This document shows positions 1 through 10,294 of a stretch of DNA of 64,000 nucleotides, piece by piece. The DNA lies in contig NZ_LN651337.1 of NCBI RefSeq assembly GCF_000826145.2, positions 127,774 to 191,773 of the forward strand. The letters run 5' to 3'. The stretch is from Sporosarcina koreensis. GTDB taxonomy: Bacteria; Bacillota; Bacilli; Bacillales_A; Planococcaceae. Made by a program: the position numbers and the translations under genes. The notes beneath the pieces are model-generated. The model made no database searches and was not told the origin of the DNA. It saw only the letters and a list, made by a program, of their open reading frames with translations. Each line of letters starts with the position of its first letter. Position 1 is the stretch's first letter.

Positions 1-1
1 C

Positions 2-607
2 CGGGCAATGGAAGCGGAGTCGCGTCAAGGATTCAGTGCAGATGCGGAAATCCTGCCGGTCATCCGTTCCACATCGTTTCCAAAAGAGTCGAAGGCGGGC
101 AGTCCGTTCGTAGTCCGCCCGCACACGGCAGAGACCGCGGTCTACTATGCGCTCGATCAGGGGACGACGTACCGCCTCATCGATGAGGACATCCTGAGGG
201 GAATCGGCAAGACTGAACAGGAAGTTGCCGAAACCGCCCTGTTCAACGTCCGTAAACTGGCGACTGACGTCAAAATGGACGAGGTCGCGGGGAACAGGTA
301 TTATTTCCTGAACCGTAACGATGGCTACGACGCAAGCCGGATCCTGAACGCCGCATTCCTGAAAGGGATGGAGGAGCGGATCGAAGGGCAGATGACCGTC
401 TCCGTCCCTCACCAGGATGTGCTGATCATCGGCGACATACGGAACGACACCGGATACGACGTGCTGGCCCAGATGACAATGCATTTCTTCACGGTCGGCG
501 CCGTTCCGATCACGTCCCTGTCCTTCCTCTGCTCAGAAGGACAGCTGGAACCTATTTTCATCATGGCGAAGAATCGTCCTGCTACTAAAGGAGAGAGAAA
601 GAAATGA
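2..607 (+). CDS. ytpQ: YtpQ, DUF1444 family protein (5' end cut by window)
   Basis: The reading frame is open to the left edge, so the first codons lie outside the window and the ATG at 8 is probably internal. About 200 C-terminal residues remain; the B. subtilis relative is about 270 residues long. The sequence fits the DUF1444 (YtpQ) family, whose biochemical role is unknown; it is predicted to be cytoplasmic, with no membrane segment or signal visible. Its stop codon overlaps the ytpR start (ATGA), so the two are co-translated, matching the ytpQ-ytpR-sftA order of Bacillus. Assignment rests on sequence resemblance plus synteny. Confidence 0.85.
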   Translation, partial: RAMEAESRQGFSADAEILPVIRSTSFPKESKAGSPFVVRPHTAETAVYYALDQGTTYRLIDEDILRGIGKTEQEVAETALFNVRKLATDVKMDEVAGNRYYFLNRNDGYDASRILNAAFLKGMEERIEGQMTVSVPHQDVLIIGDIRNDTGYDVLAQMTMHFFTVGAVPITSLSFLCSEGQLEPIFIMAKNRPATKGERKK

Positions 608-1209
608 ATGTATTCATGAACAGAAACGGTGTCGGCGATGTATTGATGGTGCAGCTGACGACAGACCGTCCGGAACAGACATCGATTGAAACGAAAGGCG
701 ATGTCACCCTCATCAAAAATACGGAAACCGGGGAGCCGGTCGCATTCAACCTGTTCCGTGCCTCGCACTACACAGGGAATTTGTCTGACGGACCTGTGGA
801 GCTGACACAGGGACTAGTGGCTGCCATCCAGAAATCCCTGTCGGACAATGGTGCCGGCCTTCAGCTGGACGTGGACTTCAGTCCGAAATTCGTCGTCGGT
901 CATGTCTTGACGAAAGAAAAACATCCGAACGCCGACAAGCTGAACATCTGCACAGTGGATGTAGGCAGTGAAACATTGCAGATCGTCTGCGGTGCGCCGA
1001 ATGTAGAACAGGATCAGAAAGTGGTCGTCGCGAAAGTAGGTGCCGTCATGCCGTCCGGAATGGTGATCCGCGATGCTGAACTCCGCGGGGTGCCGTCATC
1101 CGGTATGATCTGTTCGGCACGTGAACTTGAATTGCCCGATGCCCCAGCTGAGAAAGGGATCCTCATCCTGCCGGCGGATGCACAAGCAGGCACCGCTTTT
1201 GTTAAATGA
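604..1209 (+). CDS. ytpR: YtpR, tRNA-binding (EMAP/Myf) domain protein
   Basis: 201 residues. The C-terminal half (about 91-200) is an OB-fold tRNA-binding domain of the kind at the N-terminus of PheRS beta: it contains the family blocks [21 protein letters not shown] and [11 protein letters not shown]. The N-terminal half is the YtpR-specific DUF4479-type part. No synthetase catalytic domain is present, so this is a stand-alone RNA-binding protein whose in vivo target is not known. The ATG overlaps the ytpQ stop by ATGA, and a rho-independent terminator follows directly, ending the ytpQR unit. Confidence 0.88.
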   Translation: MNVFMNRNGVGDVLMVQLTTDRPEQTSIETKGDVTLIKNTETGEPVAFNLFRASHYTGNLSDGPVELTQGLVAAIQKSLSDNGAGLQLDVDFSPKFVVGHVLTKEKHPNADKLNICTVDVGSETLQIVCGAPNVEQDQKVVVAKVGAVMPSGMVIRDAELRGVPSSGMICSARELELPDAPAEKGILILPADAQAGTAFVK

Positions 1210-1221
1210 TTCCCAATAAGG

Positions 1222-1273
1222 AAGGCTGCCCGGAAGGTCACGGTTCGTGAATCTTCCAGGCAGTCTTTTTTAT
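1222..1273 (+). terminator. Terminator of ytpQ-ytpR
   Basis: A 13-bp stem (GGCTGCCCGGAAG pairing with CTTCCAGGCAGTC, with G-T pairs) is followed by a run of six T. Confidence 0.85.
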
Positions 1274-1368
1274 CGGCCGTTCTGCCTTTTATCAGGAAGC
1301 CGACCGGTGCTGCAGGAACCAGACTGTATGACATCGGTCACCTCTTTACGGACAGAGCGCATGTCCAT

Positions 1369-1398
1369 TTGATTTTATGGCCGGAAACCTGCTAAAAT
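1369..1398 (+). promoter_or_regulatory. Candidate sigma-A promoter of sftA
   Basis: TTGATT (1369-1374), an 18-bp spacer, then TAAAAT (1393-1398) preceded by an extended -10 TG. It lies 30 bp upstream of the sftA GTG, after the ytpR terminator. Confidence 0.5.
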
Positions 1399-1427
1399 AG
1401 GGTGATTGAAATGAAAAGAGTGATAGA

Positions 1428-4223
1428 GTGAGCTGGATAAAAAAAACGATGGGACGCTTGTTCGGCCAGCAATCGGATGAATTATCCGACCAGCCGGCGG
1501 AAGGCATACAAAACCAGGAATCTCGTCAGGAAGACGAGTCGCAGGAGCGGCGTGCATTCCGGTTCCCTATGATTACAGATGCTGAAATATACGGATGGGA
1601 TGAAGAATCCGGTGACATCCGGACGACCACACATGACATCCCTTTAATAAAAGAAGACGATCGTTTTGAACGTGCGACTCCCCTTTTTGAAAACAGGAGA
1701 TGGCCGGCCGAACAGCCGAAAGGTGAAGTGCACCGTGCCGGTACCAACAGCAGCAAGTACAGGACCCCCGCTGAGCGGTTGCCTGCAAAAAGCCGGGATC
1801 TGAGCCCCGCTGACAGGAAGCGGGAGATTGTGGAAAAACGCATACATACACCGTTCACGCCGACGGAAGTGCCATCGCCCGTTTACGGGTTTTCCAAACG
1901 GAAACCGCCTTCTTTCCCGCAGACTGATAAAAAAACTTCTGCTGAGCAGGCTGCCCCGGCAGAACATCAGGAACTCCGGGAGACGAAGACTGCTTCCGAC
2001 CTTCTGCCATCCGGTGCGGCGGCAGACAAGGGACCGGCGATCATGTCGTCCGAGGAATTGCAGGAGCGGCTGGAAGGTCCGGCAGCGGTCCCTGGGAAAA
2101 TTGAACAGAATGAAGAAGAGAGCAACCCGAAAGCACTAGAAGAGACACCGGCAGTTCCATCTGTTTCAGAGGAGCCGGCAGTACGTACTGAAACCACGGA
2201 TCCGGAAAGGAAGGCTCTATCAGCGGCATACGCCCAAACAGCTGTCCTGGAGCGGGAAGAACCTGCTGTACAGGAAGACGGGCTGCCGGACGAAGAGCTT
2301 GAAGATGCTTCAGCCGGTGAACAGTCATCCGAACCGATCGGAACAACCGACGGGGATGCCGCAGTACCAGCTGTATCGGGAACTGAAGAGATCGATATGG
2401 GGGATCAGGCAGAGGACATAGAAGGAGCTGCTGAAGAGACTCCGCAGAATCAGGAGAAAATCGTGCCATTCAATGTTCTTATGCTGAAGTCCGATAAAGA
2501 GAAGCTTCGGATTCCGCGTCACACAAGCATGCCGTCTTATTCGCCGGCGTCTGCAACAGTGATCAATGAAGCGGAACCTGAAGGATCTGACGTATGTGAA
2601 GCCGCTGCAACAACGGAAGCCGTACATGCTGAAGCCGTATCCACTGAAGCCGTACCGGCTGAAGAAGTTCCTGAAGAGCCATCCATGCCGGCCGGACGTG
2701 CGGAAGAACAGGCAGCCGAGCCTGCGGTAAGCAGTCCGGCAGCTGTACCGCCTATCACAGAAGGCGTGCAGACTGAGCCTGTGGAAGATGCTCTTGCGCA
2801 TTATGTATTCCCATCCATGGAAGATTTGCTGCCTCCGGAAGAACAGCAGGAAGACGCGGAGTGGCTCGTTTCCCAATCCGAGAAACTGGTCGAGGCGCTT
2901 TCTCATTTTGCGGTGCATGCCGATATTCTGGAAGCCGTGCAGGGACCTACAGTCACACGGTTCGAATTGACTGTGGGATTCGGGACGAAGGTAAGCAAAG
3001 TGAGGAATCTGACAGATGACTTGAAGCTGGCACTGGCTGCCGAAGACATCCGAATCCAGGCGCCGATTCCTGGAACGAGCTCGATCGGAATCGAGATTCC
3101 GAACCGGACGACACGTCCTGTCCGTATATCGGAAGTGATCGGTACGGAGAAGTTCCTGAACTCCGATTCTCCGCTTGAGGCGGTTCTCGGTCTCAGTCTG
3201 ACCGGCGAGCCGGTTACGCTGGATCTGCGTAAGATGCCGCACGGAATGATTGCCGGTGCGACAGGATCCGGCAAATCGGTCTGCATCAATTCGATACTTG
3301 TCAGTCTGCTGTACAAGGCATCCCCGGCTGATGTGAAGCTGATGCTGATCGATCCGAAAATGGTTGAACTGGCCCCGTTCAATGGCGTTCCTCACTTGAT
3401 CAGCCCGGTCATCACCGATGTGAAAGCAGCTACAGCAGCCCTGAAATGGGCGGTCGACGAAATGGAACGGCGATATGAACTGTTCGCCCACGCCGGTGCC
3501 CGTAATATCGAGCGGTACAACCGGATGGCGGAAGAGAACCGTCAATTTTCGCTCAAGATGCCGTATCTGGTCATCGTCATCGACGAACTGGCGGATCTGA
3601 TGATGGTCGCCCCGTCCGATGTCGAAGTATCCATCAGCAGGATCGCCCAGAAAGCGCGTGCTTGCGGAATCCATCTCATCATCGCAACACAGCGTCCTTC
3701 CGTCGATGTCATCACGGGGATCATCAAAGCGAACATCCCGACACGGATTGCATTTGCCGTGTCCTCCCAAGTCGATTCCCGGACAATCATCGACAGTGCG
3801 GGGGCGGAGCGGCTGCTCGGCCGCGGAGACATGCTGTATATCGGCAACGGCCAGTCGTCTCCTGTCCGGCTGCAGGGCACGTTTGTCACAGACGATGAAA
3901 TCGAACAGATCATAGATCATGTGAAGAGCGAAGCGTCCCCTGACTACTTGTTCGGTCAGGACGACCTGCTTGCGGCAGTCACCGAAGAAGAGGAGTCCGA
4001 TCCGTTATTTGTGCAAGCATGTTCATTCATCATCGAACAGGGCAGTGCATCCACTTCCCTTTTGCAGCGGCATTTCAGTATCGGTTACAACCGTGCTGCG
4101 AAGCTGATGGACCGGATGGAGACCCATGGGTTCATCTCGGAGCAGCGGGGAAGCCGTCCGCGTGATGTTTACGTGACGCAGACGGAACTGGATGCATTTC
4201 TGAATCCGTCCCGCGACGCATAG
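1428..4223 (+). CDS. sftA: SftA, soluble FtsK/SpoIIIE-family DNA translocase
   Basis: 931 residues, close to the B. subtilis protein (about 950). SftA is a septum-associated DNA pump that moves chromosome arms away from the closing division septum and helps dimer resolution. No membrane segment is seen; residues 1 to about 440 are a long Glu/Ala/Pro-rich linker with short repeats around nt 2600-2680. Then come the alpha/beta ATPase domains with Walker A GATGSGKS (610-617) and Walker B VIVIDELADLMM (D719, E720), and a C-terminal winged-helix gamma domain expected to read polar KOPS/SRS-like sequences. The start is GTG, preceded by AAAAGAG; no in-frame ATG lies closer. Confidence 0.93.
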   Translation: MSWIKKTMGRLFGQQSDELSDQPAEGIQNQESRQEDESQERRAFRFPMITDAEIYGWDEESGDIRTTTHDIPLIKEDDRFERATPLFENRRWPAEQPKGEVHRAGTNSSKYRTPAERLPAKSRDLSPADRKREIVEKRIHTPFTPTEVPSPVYGFSKRKPPSFPQTDKKTSAEQAAPAEHQELRETKTASDLLPSGAAADKGPAIMSSEELQERLEGPAAVPGKIEQNEEESNPKALEETPAVPSVSEEPAVRTETTDPERKALSAAYAQTAVLEREEPAVQEDGLPDEELEDASAGEQSSEPIGTTDGDAAVPAVSGTEEIDMGDQAEDIEGAAEETPQNQEKIVPFNVLMLKSDKEKLRIPRHTSMPSYSPASATVINEAEPEGSDVCEAAATTEAVHAEAVSTEAVPAEEVPEEPSMPAGRAEEQAAEPAVSSPAAVPPITEGVQTEPVEDALAHYVFPSMEDLLPPEEQQEDAEWLVSQSEKLVEALSHFAVHADILEAVQGPTVTRFELTVGFGTKVSKVRNLTDDLKLALAAEDIRIQAPIPGTSSIGIEIPNRTTRPVRISEVIGTEKFLNSDSPLEAVLGLSLTGEPVTLDLRKMPHGMIAGATGSGKSVCINSILVSLLYKASPADVKLMLIDPKMVELAPFNGVPHLISPVITDVKAATAALKWAVDEMERRYELFAHAGARNIERYNRMAEENRQFSLKMPYLVIVIDELADLMMVAPSDVEVSISRIAQKARACGIHLIIATQRPSVDVITGIIKANIPTRIAFAVSSQVDSRTIIDSAGAERLLGRGDMLYIGNGQSSPVRLQGTFVTDDEIEQIIDHVKSEASPDYLFGQDDLLAAVTEEEESDPLFVQACSFIIEQGSASTSLLQRHFSIGYNRAAKLMDRMETHGFISEQRGSRPRDVYVTQTELDAFLNPSRDA

Positions 4224-4290
4224 GGTTACTTATAGAATATACTGGTTTACAATGATTTTTAGGAACTAGCTGCTCCCAGGAGGTTGCACA

Positions 4291-5604
4291 ATGACGAAAT
4301 ATCACTTTACAGGGATAAAAGGTTCTGGAATGAGCTCCCTTGCACAAATTCTGCACGATGCATCAAATGACGTCCAAGGTTCCGATGTGGAGAAGCACTT
4401 CTTCACGGAAGAGCCCCTGCATGCACGCGGTATCACCGTCCTGCCTTTCAATGAAGAGAATATCACGCCGGGTCTGACAGTGATTGCCGGCAACGCATTT
4501 CCGGATACCCATCCGGAAATCGAACGGGCGAAGGAAGTCGGCGCTGAAGTCATACGCTACCATGATTTCCTGGCTGATTATATGAAGCAGTCGACATCCA
4601 TCGCTGTGACAGGAACACACGGGAAGACATCGACGACCGGCCTGCTCGCCCATGTCCTCTCCGGATATGATCCGATCTCCTATTTGATAGGCGATGGAAC
4701 AGGTAAAGGTGTGAAAGACAGTCCGTATTTCGTCTTCGAGTCCTGTGAATACAAACGGCATTTCCTGGCGTATGAGCCGGATTACGCCATCATCACGAAT
4801 ATCGATTACGATCATCCTGACTATTTCAAGGACATGGAAGATGTGCTCGATGCATTCAGTGAAATGGCCCATAATGTCAAGAAGGCGATCATCGCATGCG
4901 GGGACGATGCCAATTGCCTGGAAATTCAGGCGAACGTGCCTGTCGTCCTGTATGGTCTGGGAAAAAGCAATGATTTCAGTGCAGGCAATATAGAAAAGAC
5001 CGCGGACGGCACGAAATTCGATGTGTTCGTGCGCAATGAGTTCTACCACTCTTTCATGATCCCAATGCCTGGTGATCATGCTGTGAAGAATGCGCTGGCC
5101 GTGATTGCGATCTGCCAATATGAAGGATTGGATCCCGGTATTGTGGCGGAGCGTCTCCGTACGTTCAATGGTGTGAAACGCCGTTTCACGGAAATACAGA
5201 CGGATGATGCAATCCTCATCGATGACTATGCCCACCACCCGACCGAAATCCGGGCGACACTTCAATCCGCTCGGCAGAAGTTCCCGGGCCGGGAAGTGAT
5301 AGCGGTGTTCCAGCCGCATACGTTCACACGGACAGCAGCCTTGATGGACGACTTCGCGGAAAGTCTGAAAGAAGCGGACCTTGTGTACCTCTGTGATATT
5401 TTCGGGTCGGCCCGTGAAAAATCAGGCAGCCTGACGGTGGATGATCTTGCGGAAAAGATTCCGGGTTCGTGCCACCTGCTGCTGGAGGAAATCAACGCGC
5501 TCGACGGCCATGAAGATGCCGTGTTCCTTTTCATGGGAGCCGGGGATGTGCAAAAGTATCTGAAAGCTTATCAAGACCATATTTCAAAGAAAAAGACAGT
5601 CTGA
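4291..5604 (+). CDS. murC: UDP-N-acetylmuramate--L-alanine ligase MurC
   Basis: 437 residues. MurC adds L-alanine to UDP-MurNAc with ATP, the first peptide step of cytoplasmic peptidoglycan precursor synthesis. The Rossmann start ([11 protein letters not shown]), the ATP loop GTHGKTST (from G108), the middle-domain [10 protein letters not shown] block and the C-terminal [10 protein letters not shown] motif are all present and in order. The SD AGGAGG at 4279-4284 is well placed. The gene follows sftA as in B. subtilis, and its last codons form the left arm of its own terminator. Confidence 0.96.
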   Translation: MTKYHFTGIKGSGMSSLAQILHDASNDVQGSDVEKHFFTEEPLHARGITVLPFNEENITPGLTVIAGNAFPDTHPEIERAKEVGAEVIRYHDFLADYMKQSTSIAVTGTHGKTSTTGLLAHVLSGYDPISYLIGDGTGKGVKDSPYFVFESCEYKRHFLAYEPDYAIITNIDYDHPDYFKDMEDVLDAFSEMAHNVKKAIIACGDDANCLEIQANVPVVLYGLGKSNDFSAGNIEKTADGTKFDVFVRNEFYHSFMIPMPGDHAVKNALAVIAICQYEGLDPGIVAERLRTFNGVKRRFTEIQTDDAILIDDYAHHPTEIRATLQSARQKFPGREVIAVFQPHTFTRTAALMDDFAESLKEADLVYLCDIFGSAREKSGSLTVDDLAEKIPGSCHLLLEEINALDGHEDAVFLFMGAGDVQKYLKAYQDHISKKKTV

Positions 5605-5633
5605 TTCCTCGGAATCGCACTGTCTTTTCTTTT
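5590..5633 (+). terminator. Terminator of murC, overlapping the stop codon
   Basis: AAAAGACAGT pairs with ACTGTCTTTT, with an inner stem GATTCC/GGAATC, followed by a T-rich tract. The left arm lies inside the last codons of murC. Confidence 0.9.
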
Positions 5634-5702
5634 ATTCAGAATGATGTCCGGAAAAGAAGAAGGGGTTCGGCTTCTTCTGTCGAAGTGGAACAGACAGCCG
5701 GA

Positions 5703-5728
5703 GTTTAGTCTGGGCGGAGGCAGGGTAA
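5703..5728 (+). promoter_or_regulatory. Sigma-B-like promoter upstream of the ytxH-like gene
   Basis: GTTTAG (5703-5708), a 14-bp spacer, then GGGTAA (5723-5728), one mismatch per box from the sigma-B consensus GTTTAA-N12-15-GGGTAT. The B. subtilis ytxGHJ operon is known to be sigma-B/sigma-H dependent. The remaining leader to the ATG at 5903 is about 165 nt, with no ytxG gene in it and no other feature I can support. Confidence 0.6.
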
Positions 5729-5902
5729 AAGTACACATACAAAGCAGACTGAGGGGAGTGACAACAAAACCTGTTGTACATAGGGTCGAGCGGCGGAGGA
5801 GTCTTTTCCGCAGCCGCGGATACGGCCCGCGTCACGACAGAGATTACAAACAGGGAAAACGGAAAGACTAACACAGGCAACCTATTCTAAGGAGGAATTC
5901 GA

Positions 5903-6793
<891 letters not shown>

Positions 6794-6796
6794 GCG

Positions 6797-6838
6797 AAAA
6801 GCCATTCGGTATGCCGCTGCATGCCGAATGGCTTTTTT
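6797..6838. terminator. Terminator after ytxH, shared with the convergent FtsA-like gene
   Basis: AAAAGCCATTCGGTATG pairs with CATGCCGAATGGCTTTT and is followed by six T on the plus strand; on the minus strand a shorter T tract follows. The two genes end 43 bp apart. Confidence 0.85.
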
Positions 6839-8969
6839 ATGTCAATATGATTTCCAGACGGTCTCCCCCGAACAATTCGTCATGGAATTGAATCGGCTGA
6901 CCGTTCCGCAGCAGACGATAGCCTGTCGCCGTTCCGGCAGGCAGCTGATAGTCAACAAATGCGAATACGTCGCTGAATGAAATCGGCTGGCCGGCCAATG
7001 GGGAAATTGTCAGCTGATCCTCTTCACCAACCGTTGTCTGCAGGTCTTCTGTCCGCCCATTCACCAGGACGGAAAAACGCGGTTTTGCAATCGTTACTTC
7101 CTGTCCATTGAACGTGACGGACATCCGCTCTGTCAGGCGGACGCCGAGTTCCTCAGCTATATCCAAGACCGTCTGCGGTGTGCAGGTTTCGATGTCGATC
7201 CGGTCACCATCCTCGACAGGCGTCGTCAGGTTGGCGGGCAGCCCGTTCTTTCTGAAGACCGGTGATTTTGTCTTTACATGGACGCGCTTGCCGTTCAGGG
7301 TGATAGCCTGAACAGACTGGGTGGCAGACAGTCCTTCCGCTGATTCCAACGCATCACGGATTGAAACGGGACGGCGGACGATAATTTCATCATGGTCTTT
7401 GACAAGGTCTGTCATACTCGCCGGTTCACCGTTTACGGTCACTGCCGTATGTAGGGTGAAAGACTCCCCATTTACGGAAATTGTGAGCGGTGCCATGTCC
7501 ATCTCTGCCACATCACCGATGGTGGCGGCAGCCGGCTGCCCGTCTTTCCCCAGCGTCAGCCGGATCGTATCCCCATTTTCAATCCGTTCTTTCGTACCGG
7601 AAACTTTGCCGTTCTTTTCGATGACTGAAGGAGTACCATGGCTTCCCGGCAATGTAATCTCCTGCCCGTTCAGCGTGAACCGGAGGGCAAGACCCGGTTT
7701 CCCGTAGAGATGACGCGCTTTAATGCCAGCAGCCAGCAGAGCGTCACCGACTGTCATCTCTTTCAGTTCGAACAACCGGATCAGCTTGTCGTCCACTGTG
7801 ACGGACATGTAATGGATCGGCGCACGCTGTGCAGCAATCGCAATACCGATCGGCGTGACGAACGCCGGTGATTTGGCGATTTTCTCTGCAAGCGTGACAG
7901 TGCTGAGCGCGTCGAGTCCGCGCACTGCCACACGCTGGGCCGGCAGATCCAGCTGGGTGCTCAAACGGGATGAAAGGCCCGGAGTCAGGCTACCGCCGCC
8001 TGTCAGCATGACGGCCTGCGGTGATTCGCCATTATTCAGCCGTCGGATTTCCGTGGCGATGGAAGCTGCAAGACGTTCGATTGCTGCGGAGAGGCCGGCA
8101 GTGACCTGGCTGCTCGGATATTCCTGTTCGAAACCGAGGATGTCACGTATTGTGACAGTTTCGTTTTCCGCAAGCTGCCGCTTGACGGTTTCCGCTTCCG
8201 GGAAGTCGAGCAGATACGCGGTGCTCAGTGCTTCCGTGATTTCATCGCCTGCGACAGGCACCATCCCGAATGCAGTGACAGTATCCCGGCTCGTGATCGC
8301 GATATCCGACGTGCCCGCCCCTATGTCGACCATGGCGACGTTCAGACGCCGCATCGAGGGAGGGATCAGGACATTGATTGCGGCTATCGGTTCGAGTGTC
8401 AGTGCCTCCATTTCCAGATCCGCCCGTTTCAGTGCGGACAGAAGGGACTCGACAACGACCCGTGGGAGGAATGTCGCAATGACATCAGCACTTGCGGAAT
8501 GACCGCTCTGGTCGATCAGACTGCCGATCGGTTCCCCGTCCAGCAAGTAGTGGAGGACCGAATAGCCGACACAGTAATACTGGCTGTCCGCCGTGAAGGA
8601 TTCCGCCGACATCAGCTCCTGCTGGGCTTTCTGCACGGCTCCCAGCTCAAGGCGGTTGATATCTTCGCTGCCGATCAGTGCCTGTCCGGTGATATCTACT
8701 TCCATCGTGCCGACTGCAGTCTTCAATGCACGTCCTGCTGCTGCGACGCTCACTTTCTTCAAAGGCCCGTGACGTTCTTCCAGCAGTGTCTTCATGTCAC
8801 TGATGACAGATGCGACACTGACGATATTGTGGATCTGCCCGTCGATCATGGAGCGTTCCTTATGCTCGATGACTTCCAGATCGATGACATGGAAGCCGGA
8901 GTCCGTCTGTTCCAGAATGATACCGACGACGGACCTCGTCCCGATATCCAAAGCAAATAATGGTGCCAC
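6837..8969 (-). CDS. FtsA-like actin-family ATPase with C-terminal repeat domain
   Basis: 710 residues, about 300 longer than canonical FtsA. Residues 1-380 carry the actin-fold ATPase of the FtsA/PilM family: phosphate-1 loop DIGTRSVVG (8-16), an SHS2/1C-like insert, phosphate-2 loop VDIGAGTSD (214-222) and adenosine loop LTGGGSLTPGL (from 322). Residues 388-710 are five units of roughly 60-70 residues (the first longer, the last cut short) with the pattern NG-x-beta ... NG ... DGD-x-I-x-I, which suggests tandem beta-grasp-like domains. No C-terminal amphipathic membrane-targeting helix like that of FtsA is obvious. Start GTG with SD GAGGAGG. Role unknown; probably a paralogue of FtsA, not the divisome FtsA itself, which normally sits beside ftsZ. 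Confidence 0.75.
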   Translation of the reverse strand: MAPLFALDIGTRSVVGIILEQTDSGFHVIDLEVIEHKERSMIDGQIHNIVSVASVISDMKTLLEERHGPLKKVSVAAAGRALKTAVGTMEVDITGQALIGSEDINRLELGAVQKAQQELMSAESFTADSQYYCVGYSVLHYLLDGEPIGSLIDQSGHSASADVIATFLPRVVVESLLSALKRADLEMEALTLEPIAAINVLIPPSMRRLNVAMVDIGAGTSDIAITSRDTVTAFGMVPVAGDEITEALSTAYLLDFPEAETVKRQLAENETVTIRDILGFEQEYPSSQVTAGLSAAIERLAASIATEIRRLNNGESPQAVMLTGGGSLTPGLSSRLSTQLDLPAQRVAVRGLDALSTVTLAEKIAKSPAFVTPIGIAIAAQRAPIHYMSVTVDDKLIRLFELKEMTVGDALLAAGIKARHLYGKPGLALRFTLNGQEITLPGSHGTPSVIEKNGKVSGTKERIENGDTIRLTLGKDGQPAAATIGDVAEMDMAPLTISVNGESFTLHTAVTVNGEPASMTDLVKDHDEIIVRRPVSIRDALESAEGLSATQSVQAITLNGKRVHVKTKSPVFRKNGLPANLTTPVEDGDRIDIETCTPQTVLDIAEELGVRLTERMSVTFNGQEVTIAKPRFSVLVNGRTEDLQTTVGEEDQLTISPLAGQPISFSDVFAFVDYQLPAGTATGYRLLRNGQPIQFHDELFGGDRLEIILT

Positions 8970-9024
8970 AAGTGATCCTCCTCAATGTTCCGATATATTA
9001 AATACAACTATTTAGCGAAATAGC

Positions 9025-9053
9025 GTGACTTTTCAACAGCAGTTCATTATACT
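9025..9053 (+). promoter_or_regulatory. Candidate sigma-A promoter of aroA
   Basis: GTGACT (9025-9030), 17-bp spacer, TATACT (9048-9053), about 80 bp upstream of the chosen aroA start. Confidence 0.5.
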
Positions 9054-9129
9054 GGGTCTATTATTAAAAATGTATCACACATTCCGCAATGCGAAAAGGG
9101 AATGCCGTGAGTGGGGAGGAGAATGGGAG

Positions 9130-10212
9130 ATGCGCCAGAACGAACTGGAAGAACTTCGGTCCAAAGTGACTGAGCTGAACATGAGTATTCTGGATCTTAT
9201 CAACGACAGAACAGCCGTCGTGCAGGAAATCGGCAAAGTGAAAGAGAAACAGGGTGTAAACCGCTATGACCCTGTGCGTGAGCGCGAAATGCTCGATTCC
9301 CTGAAACAGGCGAACAATGGACCGCTTCCAAATGGTGTGCTGGAACAAATCTTCAAAGGCATCTTCATGTCCGCACTTGAAATCCAGGAAGATGAGCAGC
9401 GCAATGCACTGCTCGTATCCCGTAAGCGGAAAGCGGAGGATACAATCGTTGACATTAACGGAGAGAAAATCGGGGACGGTACGCCGACATTTGTCTTCGG
9501 GCCTTGTGCCGTCGAGTCCTATGAGCAGGTGAAAGCAGTCGCGGATTCCATCAAAGCGAAGGGCCTGACAATGATGAGGGGCGGGGCGTACAAGCCGCGG
9601 ACGTCCCCGTACGACTTCCAGGGTCTCGGCCTGGAAGGACTCAAGATCCTGAAGCGTGTGTCGGATGAGACTGGGCTCTCCATCGTAACGGAGATCATCA
9701 CGCCGTCCCATCTGGAAGAAGCGCTCGATTATATCGATGTCATCCAGATCGGCGCCCGCAATATGCAGAACTTCGAATTGCTGAAGGAAGCGGGTAAAAC
9801 CAATAAGCCGGTCCTTCTGAAGCGCGGTCTGGCGGCGACGATCGATGAGTTCATCAATGCAGCTGAATACATCATCTCCAAAGGGAACAGCCAGATCATG
9901 CTGTGCGAACGCGGCATCCGTACATACGAAAAGGCGACGCGGAACACGCTGGATATCTCGGCAGTGCCGATCTTGAAGCAGGAGACCCACCTTCCTGTGT
10001 TCGTGGATGTCACACACTCGACAGGCCGGCGGGACCTCCTGATCCCGACAGCGAAGGCAGCGATAGCTGTCGGAGCGGACGGCGTCATGGCGGAAGTCCA
10101 TCCAGATCCGGCTGTCGCCCTGTCCGATGCAGCCCAGCAGATGAATCTCCAGCAATTCGATGAGTTCTATGATGAAATGCAGCGTTTCATGAATACTCAT
10201 CAAATAGTATAA
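9130..10212 (+). CDS. aroA: DAHP synthase fused to chorismate mutase (AroA/AroG)
   Basis: 360 residues from the ATG at 9130, matching the B. subtilis AroA length (358). The enzyme condenses PEP and erythrose 4-phosphate, the first shikimate step; the N-terminal AroQ-type chorismate mutase (about 1-90, with [20 protein letters not shown]) serves as a prephenate/chorismate feedback domain. The DAHP synthase barrel follows with [31 protein letters not shown] and [12 protein letters not shown]. An upstream in-frame ATG at 9025 overlaps the promoter; SD GGGGAGGA nine bases before 9130 decides the start. It precedes ccpA, as in B. subtilis. Confidence 0.95.
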   Translation: MRQNELEELRSKVTELNMSILDLINDRTAVVQEIGKVKEKQGVNRYDPVREREMLDSLKQANNGPLPNGVLEQIFKGIFMSALEIQEDEQRNALLVSRKRKAEDTIVDINGEKIGDGTPTFVFGPCAVESYEQVKAVADSIKAKGLTMMRGGAYKPRTSPYDFQGLGLEGLKILKRVSDETGLSIVTEIITPSHLEEALDYIDVIQIGARNMQNFELLKEAGKTNKPVLLKRGLAATIDEFINAAEYIISKGNSQIMLCERGIRTYEKATRNTLDISAVPILKQETHLPVFVDVTHSTGRRDLLIPTAKAAIAVGADGVMAEVHPDPAVALSDAAQQMNLQQFDEFYDEMQRFMNTHQIV

Positions 10213-10217
10213 TTCAC

Positions 10218-10247
10218 CGCCGGAGCTTTCATAGCTCCGGCATTTTG
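10218..10247 (+). terminator. Hairpin after aroA, partly overlapping the ccpA promoter
   Basis: GCCGGAGCT pairs with AGCTCCGGC and is followed by a short ATTTT tract; likely a weak terminator or attenuator. Confidence 0.55.
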
Positions 10248-10254
10248 GTATAAT
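10226..10254 (+). promoter_or_regulatory. Candidate ccpA promoter with extended -10
   Basis: TGG-TATAAT is an extended -10 (box 10249-10254); CTTTCA 17 bp upstream is a weak -35 lying in the loop and right arm of the aroA hairpin, so hairpin DNA and promoter overlap. Confidence 0.5.
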
Positions 10255-10294
10255 GGTTCAGGAAGAATAACCAGACGGAGAAGGGGAGGTCAGT

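Noticed and set aside
2325-3920. 531-codon minus-strand frame
   Set aside because: Antisense to the conserved ATPase part of sftA, His/Arg-rich and without recognisable domains; a codon-bias shadow.
5641-5871. 76-codon frame between murC and the ytxH-like gene
   Set aside because: Begins in the murC terminator, crosses the sigma-B-like promoter and has shadow-type Arg-rich composition.
5774-5890. 38-codon frame with a TTG start just upstream of the ytxH-like gene
   Set aside because: The nearest SD-like sequence is about 15 bases away, and the product has no recognisable feature; treated as leader.
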